A stretch of DNA of 64,000 nt from Sphingomonas sp. KR3-1. GTDB taxonomy: Bacteria > Pseudomonadota > Alphaproteobacteria > Sphingomonadales > Sphingomonadaceae. The translations under genes were made by a program, and so were the position numbers. Below, piece after piece: positions 47,419 through 56,188 of this stretch; the first letter of the stretch is position 1; every line of letters starts with the position of its first letter. The stretch spans positions 1,612,001 to 1,676,000 of the forward strand of contig NZ_JBDZDQ010000001.1 in NCBI RefSeq assembly GCF_040049295.1. Direction: 5' to 3'. Under the pieces are notes generated by a model. That model made no database searches, was not told the DNA's origin, and worked only from the letters and a program-made list of their open reading frames with translations.

Positions 47419-48294
47419 TTACTGCGCCCGCCGCACCGCCGGCAGCGCGGTGCACACGTCGACGCCGCCCATCGGCACCGTGAAGAACGCCCCGTCCCGG
47501 TTCTCGCGCGCCTTGATCCAGGCGGCGAAGCGCGGGTTGTCGGTGCTGCGATATTGGAAATGCGGGCGCTCGTCGGGCGGGAGCTGGCTGGCGAGGCGCA
47601 CCGAGAGGATCGGCGTCGGCGCCTGATCCTTGGCGTAGACGCCCAGCGCCGCGGTGCCGCGCGGCAGGCTGGAGAGCCACTGCATCCCCTCGACGATCCG
47701 GCCGACGATCGCGATGTTGCGGTCGAGCGGGCGCGGGGCGTGGCCGATCACCGTGTAGAGCTCGGCGCCGCTGCCGGTCGACGGCGCCAGGTCGCGCGCG
47801 ACGCCGACCATCGAGTAGCAGTGCGTCAGCGAGCTGGTCGCGCCGTAATTGGCGAGCGGCCAGCCATCGGCGCTGATCCCGGTCTTCGCGGCATAGCTGT
47901 CGGGCTTGGCGAAGCTGAAGCTCTTCACCGCGTCGAAGCCCGGCCATTCATATTCGGCGGGCGGGTTCTCGATCACGCCCGGCGGCAGCGCGGTCTTGTC
48001 GTCGCCGCCGCCCCACTGCGTCACGTAATTGTCCTGTACCCGGTAGACGCTGGTGCCGTCCCACCAGCGCGCCTCGGCGAGCTTGCGGATATTGGCGACG
48101 TGCGCGGGGGCGTAGCGCGGGGCGAGGCGGATGAAGACCTGGTGCCCGCCTTGCAGCGTCATCACCAGCATCTCGTCATCGGGGATCGCTTTCCAGTCCC
48201 CTGGCGCCGCATCGGACGGCAAAGGCGCCGTTTGCTGCGCGATAGCGGGCGAAATGGCGGCAAGCGCGGTGAGCGCGAGGAGTGGCTTAAGCAT
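47419..48294 (-). CDS. Exported cyclophilin-type peptidyl-prolyl isomerase
   Basis: The 291-residue product has a signal peptide (cleaved after SPAIA). The cyclophilin domain follows, with MLVMTLQGGHQVFIRLAPRYAPAHVANI, the VYRVQDNYVTQWGGGD strand and GHAPRPLDRNIAIVGRIVEGM near the end. An insertion of about 60 residues is present relative to short cyclophilins. It should assist folding of periplasmic proteins. The ATG at 48294 is chosen for the signal peptide. Confidence 0.88.
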   Translation of the reverse strand: MLKPLLALTALAAISPAIAQQTAPLPSDAAPGDWKAIPDDEMLVMTLQGGHQVFIRLAPRYAPAHVANIRKLAEARWWDGTSVYRVQDNYVTQWGGGDDKTALPPGVIENPPAEYEWPGFDAVKSFSFAKPDSYAAKTGISADGWPLANYGATSSLTHCYSMVGVARDLAPSTGSGAELYTVIGHAPRPLDRNIAIVGRIVEGMQWLSSLPRGTAALGVYAKDQAPTPILSVRLASQLPPDERPHFQYRSTDNPRFAAWIKARENRDGAFFTVPMGGVDVCTALPAVRRAQ

Positions 48295-48371
48295 GCCACA
48301 AGACTGACACGCCGACCCCCGCTTGCCTAGGCCCCCGCCACAAGCTAGGGCACGCAACTTCCGGGACATGC

Positions 48372-48462
48372 GGAGCGGTGGCCGAGTGGTCGAAGGCGCT
48401 CGCCTGGAAAGTGAGTATACGCCAAAAGCGTATCGAGGGTTCGAATCCCTCCCGCTCCGCCA
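48372..48462 (+). tRNA. tRNA-Ser, anticodon GGA
   Basis: The acceptor arm GGAGCGG pairs with CCGCTCC, and the discriminator G and CCA end are encoded. The anticodon stem 48399-48403/48411-48415 has a seven-base loop with GGA at 48406-48408. A long variable arm (TATACGCCAAAAGCGTA) marks it as a class II tRNA, and the T arm is GGGTTCGAATCCC. The mobile element is inserted at its 3' end. Confidence 0.95.
48437..48462 (+). other. Probable attachment site (attL) in tRNA-Ser 3' end
   Basis: The T-arm and acceptor end of the tRNA immediately precede an integrase gene pointing away from the tRNA. This is the usual arrangement for elements that recombine into tRNA 3' ends and restore the gene. A second copy was not found to the right within the window. 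Confidence 0.6.
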
Positions 48463-48565
48463 CTTACGCCCCTTTGGGGCTCGTCAAAACCCTCCTAAAG
48501 TGCTATAAAACCTCACGAAATCCGGCGTTCTCCGTCTCATTGGATTTCACTCAATCCTACCACTT

Positions 48566-48584
48566 CCCACCACAATGTGGTGGG
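48566..48584. promoter_or_regulatory. Palindrome upstream of the integrase gene
   Basis: CCCACCAC and GTGGTGGG are perfect 8-base arms around a 3-base loop, 31 bases before the integrase ATG. The site could be an operator or a recombinase accessory site; which is not determinable. Confidence 0.4.
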
Positions 48585-48615
48585 TAAAATGGCGGGTATT
48601 TTGGGAGCGAGGGTT

Positions 48616-49779
48616 ATGGGAAAGCTCACCGCGCTTAAGGTACGCTCACTGTCTGAGCCGGGGCGGTATGCCGATGGCGATGGCCTTTTTCTCGATGTCA
48701 CCGGCAAGGCGGCCGGCAGATGGGTTCTTCGAGTTCAGTCAAATGGGCGGCGAAGGGAAATTGGCCTGGGTTCGCTGAAGAACGTCTCGTTGGCGGATGC
48801 ACGCGATTCAGCCTTCGCCATGCGCAAGAAGATCGCGCAGGGAATCGACCCGGTCGCGGAGCGAAAGCAGGAACGGCAGACTGTCCCGACCTTCCGTGAT
48901 GCGGCCAAACTCGTGCACGAGGAGCACGAAAAGGCTTGGAAGAACGGCAAGCACCAGAACCAGTGGCTTGCGACCCTGACCACCTACGCCTTCCCCAAGA
49001 TCGGGGACCTCCCGGTGGACAAGATCGAGGGTCCCGCGATCCGGGAGGTTCTGATCCCGATCTGGCTTTCCAAACCGGAGACGGCGAGGCGGGTCCGGCA
49101 GCGCATCGGCACGGTTCTCGATTGGGCCTGCGCCAAGGGATTTCGCGCCACCGAAGCGCCGATGCGGTCGCTGTCCAAGGGGCTGCCCCGACAGCCCAAG
49201 AAGGACGGTCATTTCGCCGCAATGCCCTATGCGGACGTTCCGGAATTCGTGGAGAAGCTTCGCGAACGCGAGTCGGTTGGGCGGCTCGCGTTGGAAGCAC
49301 TCATCCTGACGGCTGCGCGGTCGGGTGAGATTCGCGGCGCGCTCTGGTCGGAGCTGGATTTGCAGGATGGTCTATGGACGATCCCCGCAGCGCGCATGAA
49401 GATGGGGCGGCCTCACATCGTGCCGCTGTCGCCTGAAGCAGTTGCCGTGTTCGAACAGGCGAAGAAGTACAAAGCGGGAGTCGGAGATCTCGTTTTTCCT
49501 GGCCAGGACGTGAAGAAGCCGCTCTCCGACATGACCCTGCTCAAGATTCTTCGGGATGGGGAGCTAACCGTTACCGTGCATGGCTTCCGCTCGGCATTTC
49601 GGGATTGGGTAGCGGAGCAAACCGATTATTCTGGCGAAGTGGCGGAGGCCGCGCTCGCCCATACGGTCGCGAACAAGGTGGAGGCGGCGTATCGCCGGAC
49701 CGACTTCCTCGACAAGCGCCGGCTTTTGATGCGCGACTGGGCAGCTTTCTGCAAAAAAGGCACCCGCGTCAGCGAATGA
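48616..49779 (+). CDS. P4-type tyrosine integrase
   Basis: The 387-residue recombinase has the P4-type N-terminal arm-binding domain (LTALKVRSLSEPGRYADGDGLFLDV), a core-binding domain and the catalytic set R235 (ARSGEIRG), H322-x-x-R325 (HGFRSAFRDW), H349 (ALAHT) and nucleophile Y359 (AAYRRTD). It should integrate and, with an excisionase, excise the element at the adjacent tRNA-Ser. The ATG at 48616, after a GGGAGCGAGG site, gives the standard MxKLTALKVR opening; earlier in-frame starts at 48577 and 48589 are less likely. Confidence 0.93.
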   Translation: MGKLTALKVRSLSEPGRYADGDGLFLDVTGKAAGRWVLRVQSNGRRREIGLGSLKNVSLADARDSAFAMRKKIAQGIDPVAERKQERQTVPTFRDAAKLVHEEHEKAWKNGKHQNQWLATLTTYAFPKIGDLPVDKIEGPAIREVLIPIWLSKPETARRVRQRIGTVLDWACAKGFRATEAPMRSLSKGLPRQPKKDGHFAAMPYADVPEFVEKLRERESVGRLALEALILTAARSGEIRGALWSELDLQDGLWTIPAARMKMGRPHIVPLSPEAVAVFEQAKKYKAGVGDLVFPGQDVKKPLSDMTLLKILRDGELTVTVHGFRSAFRDWVAEQTDYSGEVAEAALAHTVANKVEAAYRRTDFLDKRRLLMRDWAAFCKKGTRVSE

Positions 49780-49843
49780 GAGCAGGGAAAACGCGACGGA
49801 AATCGTCATCGCCTGAGCACTACCACTGCTCGGGAGCCCTTCT

Positions 49844-51817
49844 TTGCCGAAGACATCGTCGCGTACTCGTTCTTCCTCCGATCTCATTGCTGACAACGAC
49901 ACCGAAAGGGCATTGCCCAAGAAGCGCGGTCCGAAGCCACGGCCGATCGCTGAATTCCCCGAACCGCTAGCCGCGGACTGGAGCGACCCGGCTACCTTCT
50001 CCGATGCGTTTGCGCTTCACCTTGAGCGACATGGTGATAGCTGCTGGCACCTCCACCGTGCGCTGTTGCGTCCCGGGGAGACCTTTGGCCGCAAGACGTT
50101 CCAGCAATGGGCCGCTGGTACGAAGCAACCCAACACCATCATGTCGTTCGAAATGCTCGCGCGCGCGGAGCGCCGATATCGGCTGCCAAGCGGGTACTTT
50201 CGCGGCAAGTTGGGGCAATCCGGTCGGGCACCGACGCGGCGCGAGCGGGTCGCCACGTCTTCATCCGAGCACCGGCGCTTGGCTTGGCATCTGCCGGACG
50301 ATTTCGAAGATCGGCCGGCAAATGAGCGAGAAGAGATTCTCGAATGGGTCCGGACCGTAATTATCTCCGGATCGACCGAATATCGGCGATACCAAGCCGA
50401 GGCGATGAAGATTCGCTATTCGCTCCGTTTCCCCACCCTCGCGGCATTTGGCGCTCGGGCACTCCCGCGCGCTGATTCGGCGAACCTGCCGCTCTCGGGA
50501 GAACCGCTTCTCGCGCCGCCGACGTTGGTTCGTGAACTCGGCGAACTCATCCAGTTCAAAACCGCGACCCTGACCCAGATTGGCGTGAAGCGGAGCGGTG
50601 TTTGGAACGAGGAATCCGTTACCCAGAAGGTCGAGCATCTCGGCCTGATGTTCGGCGCGCTTGTGGCAGACCCGGACTCGCCGGTGAACGGCCTCGGTGT
50701 TCCCCGCGATCGGCTGGCTATGGCTTTGCTAGCCGTCCCTGCGGTGTGGGACTGGTACCTCCGTTGGCGGGAGAGCCGGCGCGGCTTCTACACCGCATGG
50801 GAGGTCAACATGCTCGAGTTGAGCACCGCGCTGACGCGGCGCGACACGGGCTGGCTGCGCCAGAACCCGCAGCTAGCGCTTCGCCTCCAGCCAATCGCTG
50901 GCCTCGTGGAGGCGGCTGACATCGACCGCGCGCGAAGCGATTGGGATGGGCTGTGCGATGCTTCGCACGCGCATACGCTGACGCGGACCAAGGAGATCAG
51001 CCGGATCGCCCGGGTCCACCGCGATCCGTTCGAACCGATCTTGCCGATCCTGGAGGACGAGAGCCCGGTCGGCGCCTATCGCAAGATCACCGCCGAGATC
51101 CTCCGCTGGATGCCCGACATGCACCGTTATCCTCGCGCCGCCGCAGAGACAGTGCGCGGCTTTTTAATGCTGCGCCTGGGCCTTCATCTCGGAGTGCGTC
51201 AGAAGAATCTGCGTCAGTTGCTGGTCTGTCCGCGCGGCACGCCCCATCGCACCGAACGCCAGTTGGAGAACCTACGCAGGGGCGAACTGCACTGGAACGC
51301 GCGCGACCAGGGCTGGGAGGTGCTGATACCCTCGATCGCGTTCAAGAACGCGAACTCCTCCTTTTTCGGGAAGCGCCCGTTCCGGTTGTTGCTGCCCGAC
51401 TTCGACGGGCTCTACGGGCATATTGAAGCCTATCTCGCCAGACACCGGCCGCTGCTGCTGAACGGCGCCGTCGATCCCGGCACCTTCTTCGTCAAGACCG
51501 TCAAGCGGACCAGCTCCGACGCCTCGTACAACCAGACGACCTTTTATGAGGCGTGGCGGCTGGTGATCCAGCGATACGGCATCCACAATCCCTATACGGG
51601 CCGCGGCGCGATCAAGGGATTGCTACCGCACGGGCCCCACAATGTCCGCGATGTGCTGGCCACCCATATCCTCAAACGCACCGGCTCCTACGAGCAGGCC
51701 AGCTACGCCATTCAGGATACGCCGGAGATGGTGGCCAAACATTACGGCCGATTTCTTCCGCAAGATAAGGCGGCGCTCGCCGCGCATATCCTCAACCAGG
51801 TGTGGGAAAGCGCATAG
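49844..51817 (+). CDS. Large tyrosine-recombinase-like protein
   Basis: The 657-residue protein is not a close match to any named integrase, but its C-terminal part holds a plausible catalytic set. These are R452 in LGVRQKNLRQL, H599-x-x-R602 in PHNVRDVLATH, an Asp (625) where His or Trp is usual, and Y634 in AKHYGRF. The first 440 residues are of unknown fold, with a possible helical DNA-binding segment at about 60-120 (RKTFQQWAAGTKQPN). It starts at a TTG. It may be a second recombinase or a regulator using the same fold; activity is inferred only from the motif order. Confidence 0.65.
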   Translation: MPKTSSRTRSSSDLIADNDTERALPKKRGPKPRPIAEFPEPLAADWSDPATFSDAFALHLERHGDSCWHLHRALLRPGETFGRKTFQQWAAGTKQPNTIMSFEMLARAERRYRLPSGYFRGKLGQSGRAPTRRERVATSSSEHRRLAWHLPDDFEDRPANEREEILEWVRTVIISGSTEYRRYQAEAMKIRYSLRFPTLAAFGARALPRADSANLPLSGEPLLAPPTLVRELGELIQFKTATLTQIGVKRSGVWNEESVTQKVEHLGLMFGALVADPDSPVNGLGVPRDRLAMALLAVPAVWDWYLRWRESRRGFYTAWEVNMLELSTALTRRDTGWLRQNPQLALRLQPIAGLVEAADIDRARSDWDGLCDASHAHTLTRTKEISRIARVHRDPFEPILPILEDESPVGAYRKITAEILRWMPDMHRYPRAAAETVRGFLMLRLGLHLGVRQKNLRQLLVCPRGTPHRTERQLENLRRGELHWNARDQGWEVLIPSIAFKNANSSFFGKRPFRLLLPDFDGLYGHIEAYLARHRPLLLNGAVDPGTFFVKTVKRTSSDASYNQTTFYEAWRLVIQRYGIHNPYTGRGAIKGLLPHGPHNVRDVLATHILKRTGSYEQASYAIQDTPEMVAKHYGRFLPQDKAALAAHILNQVWESA

Positions 51818-51832
51818 GTGGGAGGCCCTGGG

Positions 51833-52045
51833 TCAGCCGTCCTGTTCGCTCGCTTCATAAAACATCGGGTTGCGTAGCCACGCGTTGACGGCGGACTCAC
51901 GCCAGCCGGCGCAGCGGGTGCTGATCTGGACGTTCTTCGGGAACGTGCCGTTCTGCATCTTCCGGTACATGGTCGACCGGCTGAGACCGGTGCGCTGGAG
52001 GACGGTCTTGATCCGGAGAATGCTGTCGGGGGTATCGGTATGCAT
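51833..52045 (-). CDS. AlpA-like helix-turn-helix regulator/excisionase
   Basis: The 70-residue protein has a MerR-like winged helix (RIKTVLQRTGLSRSTMYRKMQNGTFPKNVQI) followed by a WRESAVNAWLRN tail, the pattern of AlpA proteins that activate or assist integrase-mediated excision in P4-type elements. The ATG at 52045 has an AAGGTG site six bases upstream. It is convergent with the 657-residue recombinase-like gene. Confidence 0.82.
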   Translation of the reverse strand: MHTDTPDSILRIKTVLQRTGLSRSTMYRKMQNGTFPKNVQISTRCAGWRESAVNAWLRNPMFYEASEQDG

Positions 52046-52784
52046 TGCTATCACCTTGCATCTAGTGCGGCTCAGTGGTGCTCCCTTGGCTAAAGCTGAG
52101 CGTGGTGCGGATCGGGCACAAGTGCCCCTCTGGTGTCAGGAAGGGACCAGGATACGTCAGCGCGCACAAACGTAGATTAGCGTAGGTCTTTGGAATCGGG
52201 GGGATCGTGTCAGGGCGTCTCACGCTCCGCGTGACCGCGCTCTACGCCGCGAATCGCGGCGCCGAGTCGTCTTCGCGTCTCGGCCCATCCGGGTCGCGAT
52301 CGCTGACGTGACGGCTGCGCCGGTGAATGGGACGCGATTTCCAAGGAGCGTGCGCTGGCGGACTGCTGCGCAGCCACCAGGGTCCGCAGCGCTTTCGCTT
52401 TCCGCGTGACACACTCGATCAGGCCGGAAGGCGCGGCGGCGGCTGGCCCCCAGGCCCGCGCGCACGCCGCCGCGACGGCCGGCCGGATTCGAGAGTGCTG
52501 CTTTGCAAGGCTCCTTCGGAGCCCGAGCGCTTGCGCGCCGATTGGCTGCGGACGCCGCGCTTTGCGCGGCGGCGTTTGGCCTCCGGCTTTCGAACTGGCG
52601 GGGGTGGGCGTCGCTACCCTCTAGTCCCGCCGCGGTGGGCTGCAACCCGAGGCAAGCCTCGGGTGCGGCACTGCGTTGGCCCCTGCGGGTGCACCCCGCC
52701 TCTGCCTGCGGGACTGCCGGTCCGCTCCTGCCGCCCACCCCCGCCATTCCGGCGCCGGTTGCGGTGGTTTGAGGAGTAAGGACA
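52046..52784. other. Hairpin-rich noncoding region before the ParB gene
   Basis: No convincing gene is found; several open frames exist on both strands but lack family features and ribosome sites. Five tight GC-rich hairpins stand out: 52221-52233 (5-base arms), 52246-52260 (6), 52509-52523 (6), 52553-52571 (8) and 52645-52664 (9), with loops of two or three bases. The region could hold a replication, partition or transfer site, or a structured leader for the ParB gene. Confidence 0.55.
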
Positions 52785-54527
52785 ATGGAACTCAGGCATA
52801 TCGCTATCGCCAATCTCTGCGTCTCGGCCACGAACATGCGGGCCAAGGGCAAGGCGGACCTGTCACACATCCTGCCGTCGATACGGGCGCGGGGCGTGCT
52901 GGTCCCGCTGATCGTGCGGCCCTCGGAGAGCGAGGACCGGTTCGAGATCGTGGCGGGCAAGCGGCGCTATCATGCGGCTCTGGCGGTCGCGGACGAGAGC
53001 GGCGAGGACGAACCCCTGCCCTGCGCGATCATGGCGGCGGGCGATGATGCGGCGGCGCTGGAAGCCTCGCTGATCGAGAATGTCGCGCGGCTGGACCCCG
53101 ATGAGGTCAATCTGTGGGAGAGCTTCACGCGGCTGGTCCGCGAGGGGCGGTCACCCGAGGACATCGCGCTGACCTTCGGGCTGACCGAGCTTCAGGTGAA
53201 ACGGACGCTGGCGCTGGGCAATCTGCTTCCGCGCATCCGAGGGCTCTATCGCAAGGGCGACATCGACGCAGCGACGGTGCGGCATCTGACCCTCGCGTCC
53301 AAGGCGCGGCAGCGCGACTGGCTGGCGTTACTGGACGATCCCGAAGCGTATTGCCCAACCGGCCATCAGCTCAAGGCGTGGCTGTTCGGTGGTGCGTCGA
53401 TTCCGGTCAGCGCGGCGCTGTTCGATATGGTTGGCTATGACGGTGAGATCATATCCGACCTGTTCGGCGAGGAGCGCTATTTCGCGGACACGACCAGCTT
53501 CTGGGCGGCGCAAACCGTCGCCATCGAAGCTAAGGCGGAGGGATATCGCGAGGCGGGATGGTCCGAGGTGGTGGTGCTCCCGACCGGCGACACCTTCCAT
53601 GGCTGGGAGCATGAGCGGTGCCCCAAGCGCAAGGGCGGCAAGGTGTTCATCAGCGTCGGTGCGCGCGGCGACGTTACCGTGCATGAGGGCTATGTCTCGC
53701 TCAAGGAGGCGCGTCGGCGTGCGAAGGGCGAGGCCAGCCAGGTCGACAAGCCGGTCCGGCCCGAGATCAGTGCCCCGATCCAGAACTATGTAGATCTGCA
53801 CCGGCACGCGGCGGTGCGTGCGGACCTTGCCGGGCAGCCGTCGCTCGCGCTGCGGGTGATGGTCGCCCATGCCATTGCCGGTTCGCCGCTCTGGAATGTC
53901 CGGGTCGAGGCGCAGAAGGCGCATAGCGATGCCATCGCCGAGAGCGTGGAAAGCTGTGCCGCAGAAGCTGCGTTCGACGAGAAGCGGCGCGCGGTACTGG
54001 CGCTGCTCGACTTCGATCCCGACACCCCGACCGTCACGCGCGGCTATGGCGGGGAGCATGGCTTGGCGGGGTTGCTGGTCCGGCTGATCGAACTACCCGA
54101 TGTGCAAGTGCTCGACATACTCGCCATCGTCATGGCCGAGACACTCGAAGCAGGGAGCGCCTTGATCGAGGTGCTGGGGCCGATGCTCGGCACCGACATG
54201 GCCAAGGTCTGGCAGGCCGACGACGCGCTGCTCGACCTTATCAAGGACCGCGAGGTGCTTGGTGCGGTGCTGGCCGATGTGGCGGGGACCGATGTCGCCG
54301 CTGCCAACGAGGCCGCGACCGGCAAGGTCAAGCGCGGAATCGTGCGCGATTGCCTGACCGGCGAGAACGGGCGCGCGAAAGTCATGGGCTGGGTGCCGAA
54401 GTGGATGGCTTTTCCACCTGCCGCCTACACCGAGCGCGGTGGTGTCTGTTCCGTCAGCCGCGCCGCCAAGATCGCTGGCCTCTCCGCCCCTCGGCCCGAG
54501 CCGCAGCCGATGCTGCAAGCCGCCTGA
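52785..54527 (+). CDS. ParB/RepB/Spo0J-family protein of mobile element
   Basis: The 580-residue protein has an N-terminal ParB nucleotide-binding fold with the GKRRYHA box at 58-64 and ENVARLDPDEVNLW at 99-112, a helix-turn-helix at about 123-145 (DIALTFGLTELQVKRTLALG) and a long C-terminal region of unknown function. It belongs to the large ParB-like group found on plasmids and integrative elements. There is no ParA gene beside it. The long C-terminus may give it a role other than partition, such as transcription control. Confidence 0.87.
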   Translation: MELRHIAIANLCVSATNMRAKGKADLSHILPSIRARGVLVPLIVRPSESEDRFEIVAGKRRYHAALAVADESGEDEPLPCAIMAAGDDAAALEASLIENVARLDPDEVNLWESFTRLVREGRSPEDIALTFGLTELQVKRTLALGNLLPRIRGLYRKGDIDAATVRHLTLASKARQRDWLALLDDPEAYCPTGHQLKAWLFGGASIPVSAALFDMVGYDGEIISDLFGEERYFADTTSFWAAQTVAIEAKAEGYREAGWSEVVVLPTGDTFHGWEHERCPKRKGGKVFISVGARGDVTVHEGYVSLKEARRRAKGEASQVDKPVRPEISAPIQNYVDLHRHAAVRADLAGQPSLALRVMVAHAIAGSPLWNVRVEAQKAHSDAIAESVESCAAEAAFDEKRRAVLALLDFDPDTPTVTRGYGGEHGLAGLLVRLIELPDVQVLDILAIVMAETLEAGSALIEVLGPMLGTDMAKVWQADDALLDLIKDREVLGAVLADVAGTDVAAANEAATGKVKRGIVRDCLTGENGRAKVMGWVPKWMAFPPAAYTERGGVCSVSRAAKIAGLSAPRPEPQPMLQAA

Positions 54528-54580
54528 GCCTGATCCAGCGGCCACCGTGCCGCCGGATTTCTCCAATGTCGGAGGCCATC

Positions 54581-54817
54581 ATGACCGACGAACCTGATCC
54601 CATCACCCTGAAGCGGCTCGAGCGGGCGGTCCGCAGGCTGCCCCGGATGCAGCGCGAAATCTTCCTCGCCGCCCGGCTCGACGACATGGACTATTTCGAA
54701 ATTGCCGAGCGTACCGGACTCTCCGTTCGGGAGGTGGAGCGGGAGCTAGCGCAAGCCCTTGCCAGCATCGACCGCCGGATGAGCAGACCACCGAAGCAAT
54801 GGTGGTGGCGTCGTTGA
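54581..54817 (+). CDS. Small sigma-70 region 4-like protein
   Basis: The 78-residue protein is essentially one sigma region 4 helix-turn-helix (RAVRRLPRMQREIFLAARLDDMDYFEIAERTGLSVREVERELAQAL) without regions 2 or 3, so it cannot act as a complete sigma factor. It may regulate transcription from the element. The ATG at 54581 has GGAGG five bases upstream; an ATG at 54566 is the alternative. It follows the ParB gene after about 50 bases. Confidence 0.78.
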   Translation: MTDEPDPITLKRLERAVRRLPRMQREIFLAARLDDMDYFEIAERTGLSVREVERELAQALASIDRRMSRPPKQWWWRR

Positions 54818-54886
54818 AACCTGCCCGCCGGGCCTGGGCCCGGCGGAGTTTTGCGCTTCCCGCAACGCCGGTTAGGAGTGCGTTCT

Positions 54887-55810
54887 ATGAAGACCGATCT
54901 TGATCATCTTCCGCCTGCCAAGCAGCGCGAGCTGGAGCGCGTCGTCCAGATCCTGTTCGAGGAGTTCGGCGACGCAATCGCCATCGCGACCTCGGACTGG
55001 AAGAAGAACGCGCGCATCCTCAAGGTCATCCTCTACGGCAGTTATGCGCGTGGCGGCTGGGTCGATGAGCCCCACACCGCCAAGGGCTACCAGTCGGATT
55101 TCGACCTGCTGATCATCGTCAACAACGAGAGGCTGACCGACCGTATCGAGTTCTGGTCGACCGCAGAGGATCGGCTTAACCGCGAATTGGCAATCACCAA
55201 GACGCTGCGCACGCCGGTCAATTTCATTGTGCATACGTTCCACGAAGTGAACGACGGGCTCGCGCATGGGCGCTATTTCTTCATGGACATCGCGCGGGAC
55301 GGCATCGCGCTATACCAGAGCGAGGATACCGAATTCCACGAGCCCAAGCCGAAGACGCCGGAGCAGGCGCTGGCGATGGCGCGGGAGTATTTTGACGAGT
55401 GGTTTCCTAGCGCGAGCGTGTTTCTCGACACGGCCAACGGACTGGTTGAGAAGGGGCGGACGAAAGAAGCGGCCTTCATCATGCATCAAGCCGCTGAACG
55501 CCTCTATCATTGCATCCTGCTCGTCTGCACCTTCTACACTCCGCACGTCCACAATCTCGGCTTTCTGCGTACCCAAGCTGAGCGGATCGACCCGCGCTTG
55601 ATCGACGCGTGGCCGCGCGACAATCGCACCGACCGGTCGCGCTTCGAGAAACTCAAGGGCGCTTATGTGAAGGCTCGATATTCGAAGCACTTCCGTATTA
55701 GCGAAGAGGAGCTTGCTTGGCTAAGCGAACGCGTCGAGGCGCTTGGTCAAGCCGTACAGGTTGTCTGCGAGGAGCGCATCGCTACGCTGCAGCACAGTGT
55801 GGCCGCTTGA
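54887..55810 (+). CDS. Nucleotidyltransferase-HEPN fusion protein
   Basis: The 307-residue protein has an N-terminal minimal nucleotidyltransferase domain with GSYARGG at 51-57 and the catalytic SDFDLL aspartates at 71 and 73. A C-terminal HEPN helical domain runs from about 160 to 300 (ALAMAREYFDEWFPSA; AAFIMHQAAERLYHCILL; AYVKARYSKHF). Separate MNT and HEPN genes form toxin-antitoxin pairs in which the nucleotidyltransferase can AMPylate the HEPN RNase; here they are fused. The ATG has a TTAGGAG site. The role could be toxin-antitoxin, defence or resistance-like. Confidence 0.85.
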   Translation: MKTDLDHLPPAKQRELERVVQILFEEFGDAIAIATSDWKKNARILKVILYGSYARGGWVDEPHTAKGYQSDFDLLIIVNNERLTDRIEFWSTAEDRLNRELAITKTLRTPVNFIVHTFHEVNDGLAHGRYFFMDIARDGIALYQSEDTEFHEPKPKTPEQALAMAREYFDEWFPSASVFLDTANGLVEKGRTKEAAFIMHQAAERLYHCILLVCTFYTPHVHNLGFLRTQAERIDPRLIDAWPRDNRTDRSRFEKLKGAYVKARYSKHFRISEEELAWLSERVEALGQAVQVVCEERIATLQHSVAA

Positions 55811-56188
55811 CGCACTTGCTGCAGAGAAAATTCTCCTGCCGGACCAGTCGGCGTTAGTTCGGCTTTGGAGCAGAATCCACTCGCTCCTCATGCTCGCCGT
55901 TTCTAAACCTCGACGAGTCGAGATGGGTTGCCCGGGTGGCCGATCCAATGTCCAAGCGAACGCTAAACAATCGACGGCTGACTCCCAATCAGCTTTCTCA
56001 TCGCCCGGGCAGCATATGCGACGAGCGCTTTCTCCATTGCGACCGATGAGACGAGCTGGCCTTCAATCTGGCGGCGGTCCTTGCAAAGATGCAGATCGGG
56101 ACTCGGACTTCGTAACCTCTCTCAGGGGCGACACGACCTCGACCTAAGTTTGAAGCTCAGTCTCCCTGCACGCGCGCTGGAGAAATGA
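55811..56188. other. Region between the HEPN fusion and IS110 transposase
   Basis: This stretch contains no intact gene that can be supported. A 52-codon minus-strand frame at 55963-56121 has protein-like composition and may be a gene fragment. The part nearest the transposase could be the left end of the IS and, in IS110-group elements, would hold the structured bridge RNA. No terminal inverted repeat was recognised, as expected for this family. Confidence 0.4.

Noticed and set aside
52327..52779. Open frame before the ParB gene
   Set aside because: Composition is Arg/Pro-rich and the frame runs through hairpins; no ribosome site or family match.
53328..54059. Minus-strand frame inside the ParB-like gene
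   Set aside because: Antisense shadow with no domain; the plus-strand ParB-type protein explains the region.
55743..56147. Plus-strand frame overlapping the end of the HEPN fusion gene
   Set aside because: The first part is out of frame with a real gene and the rest has no family features or ribosome site.
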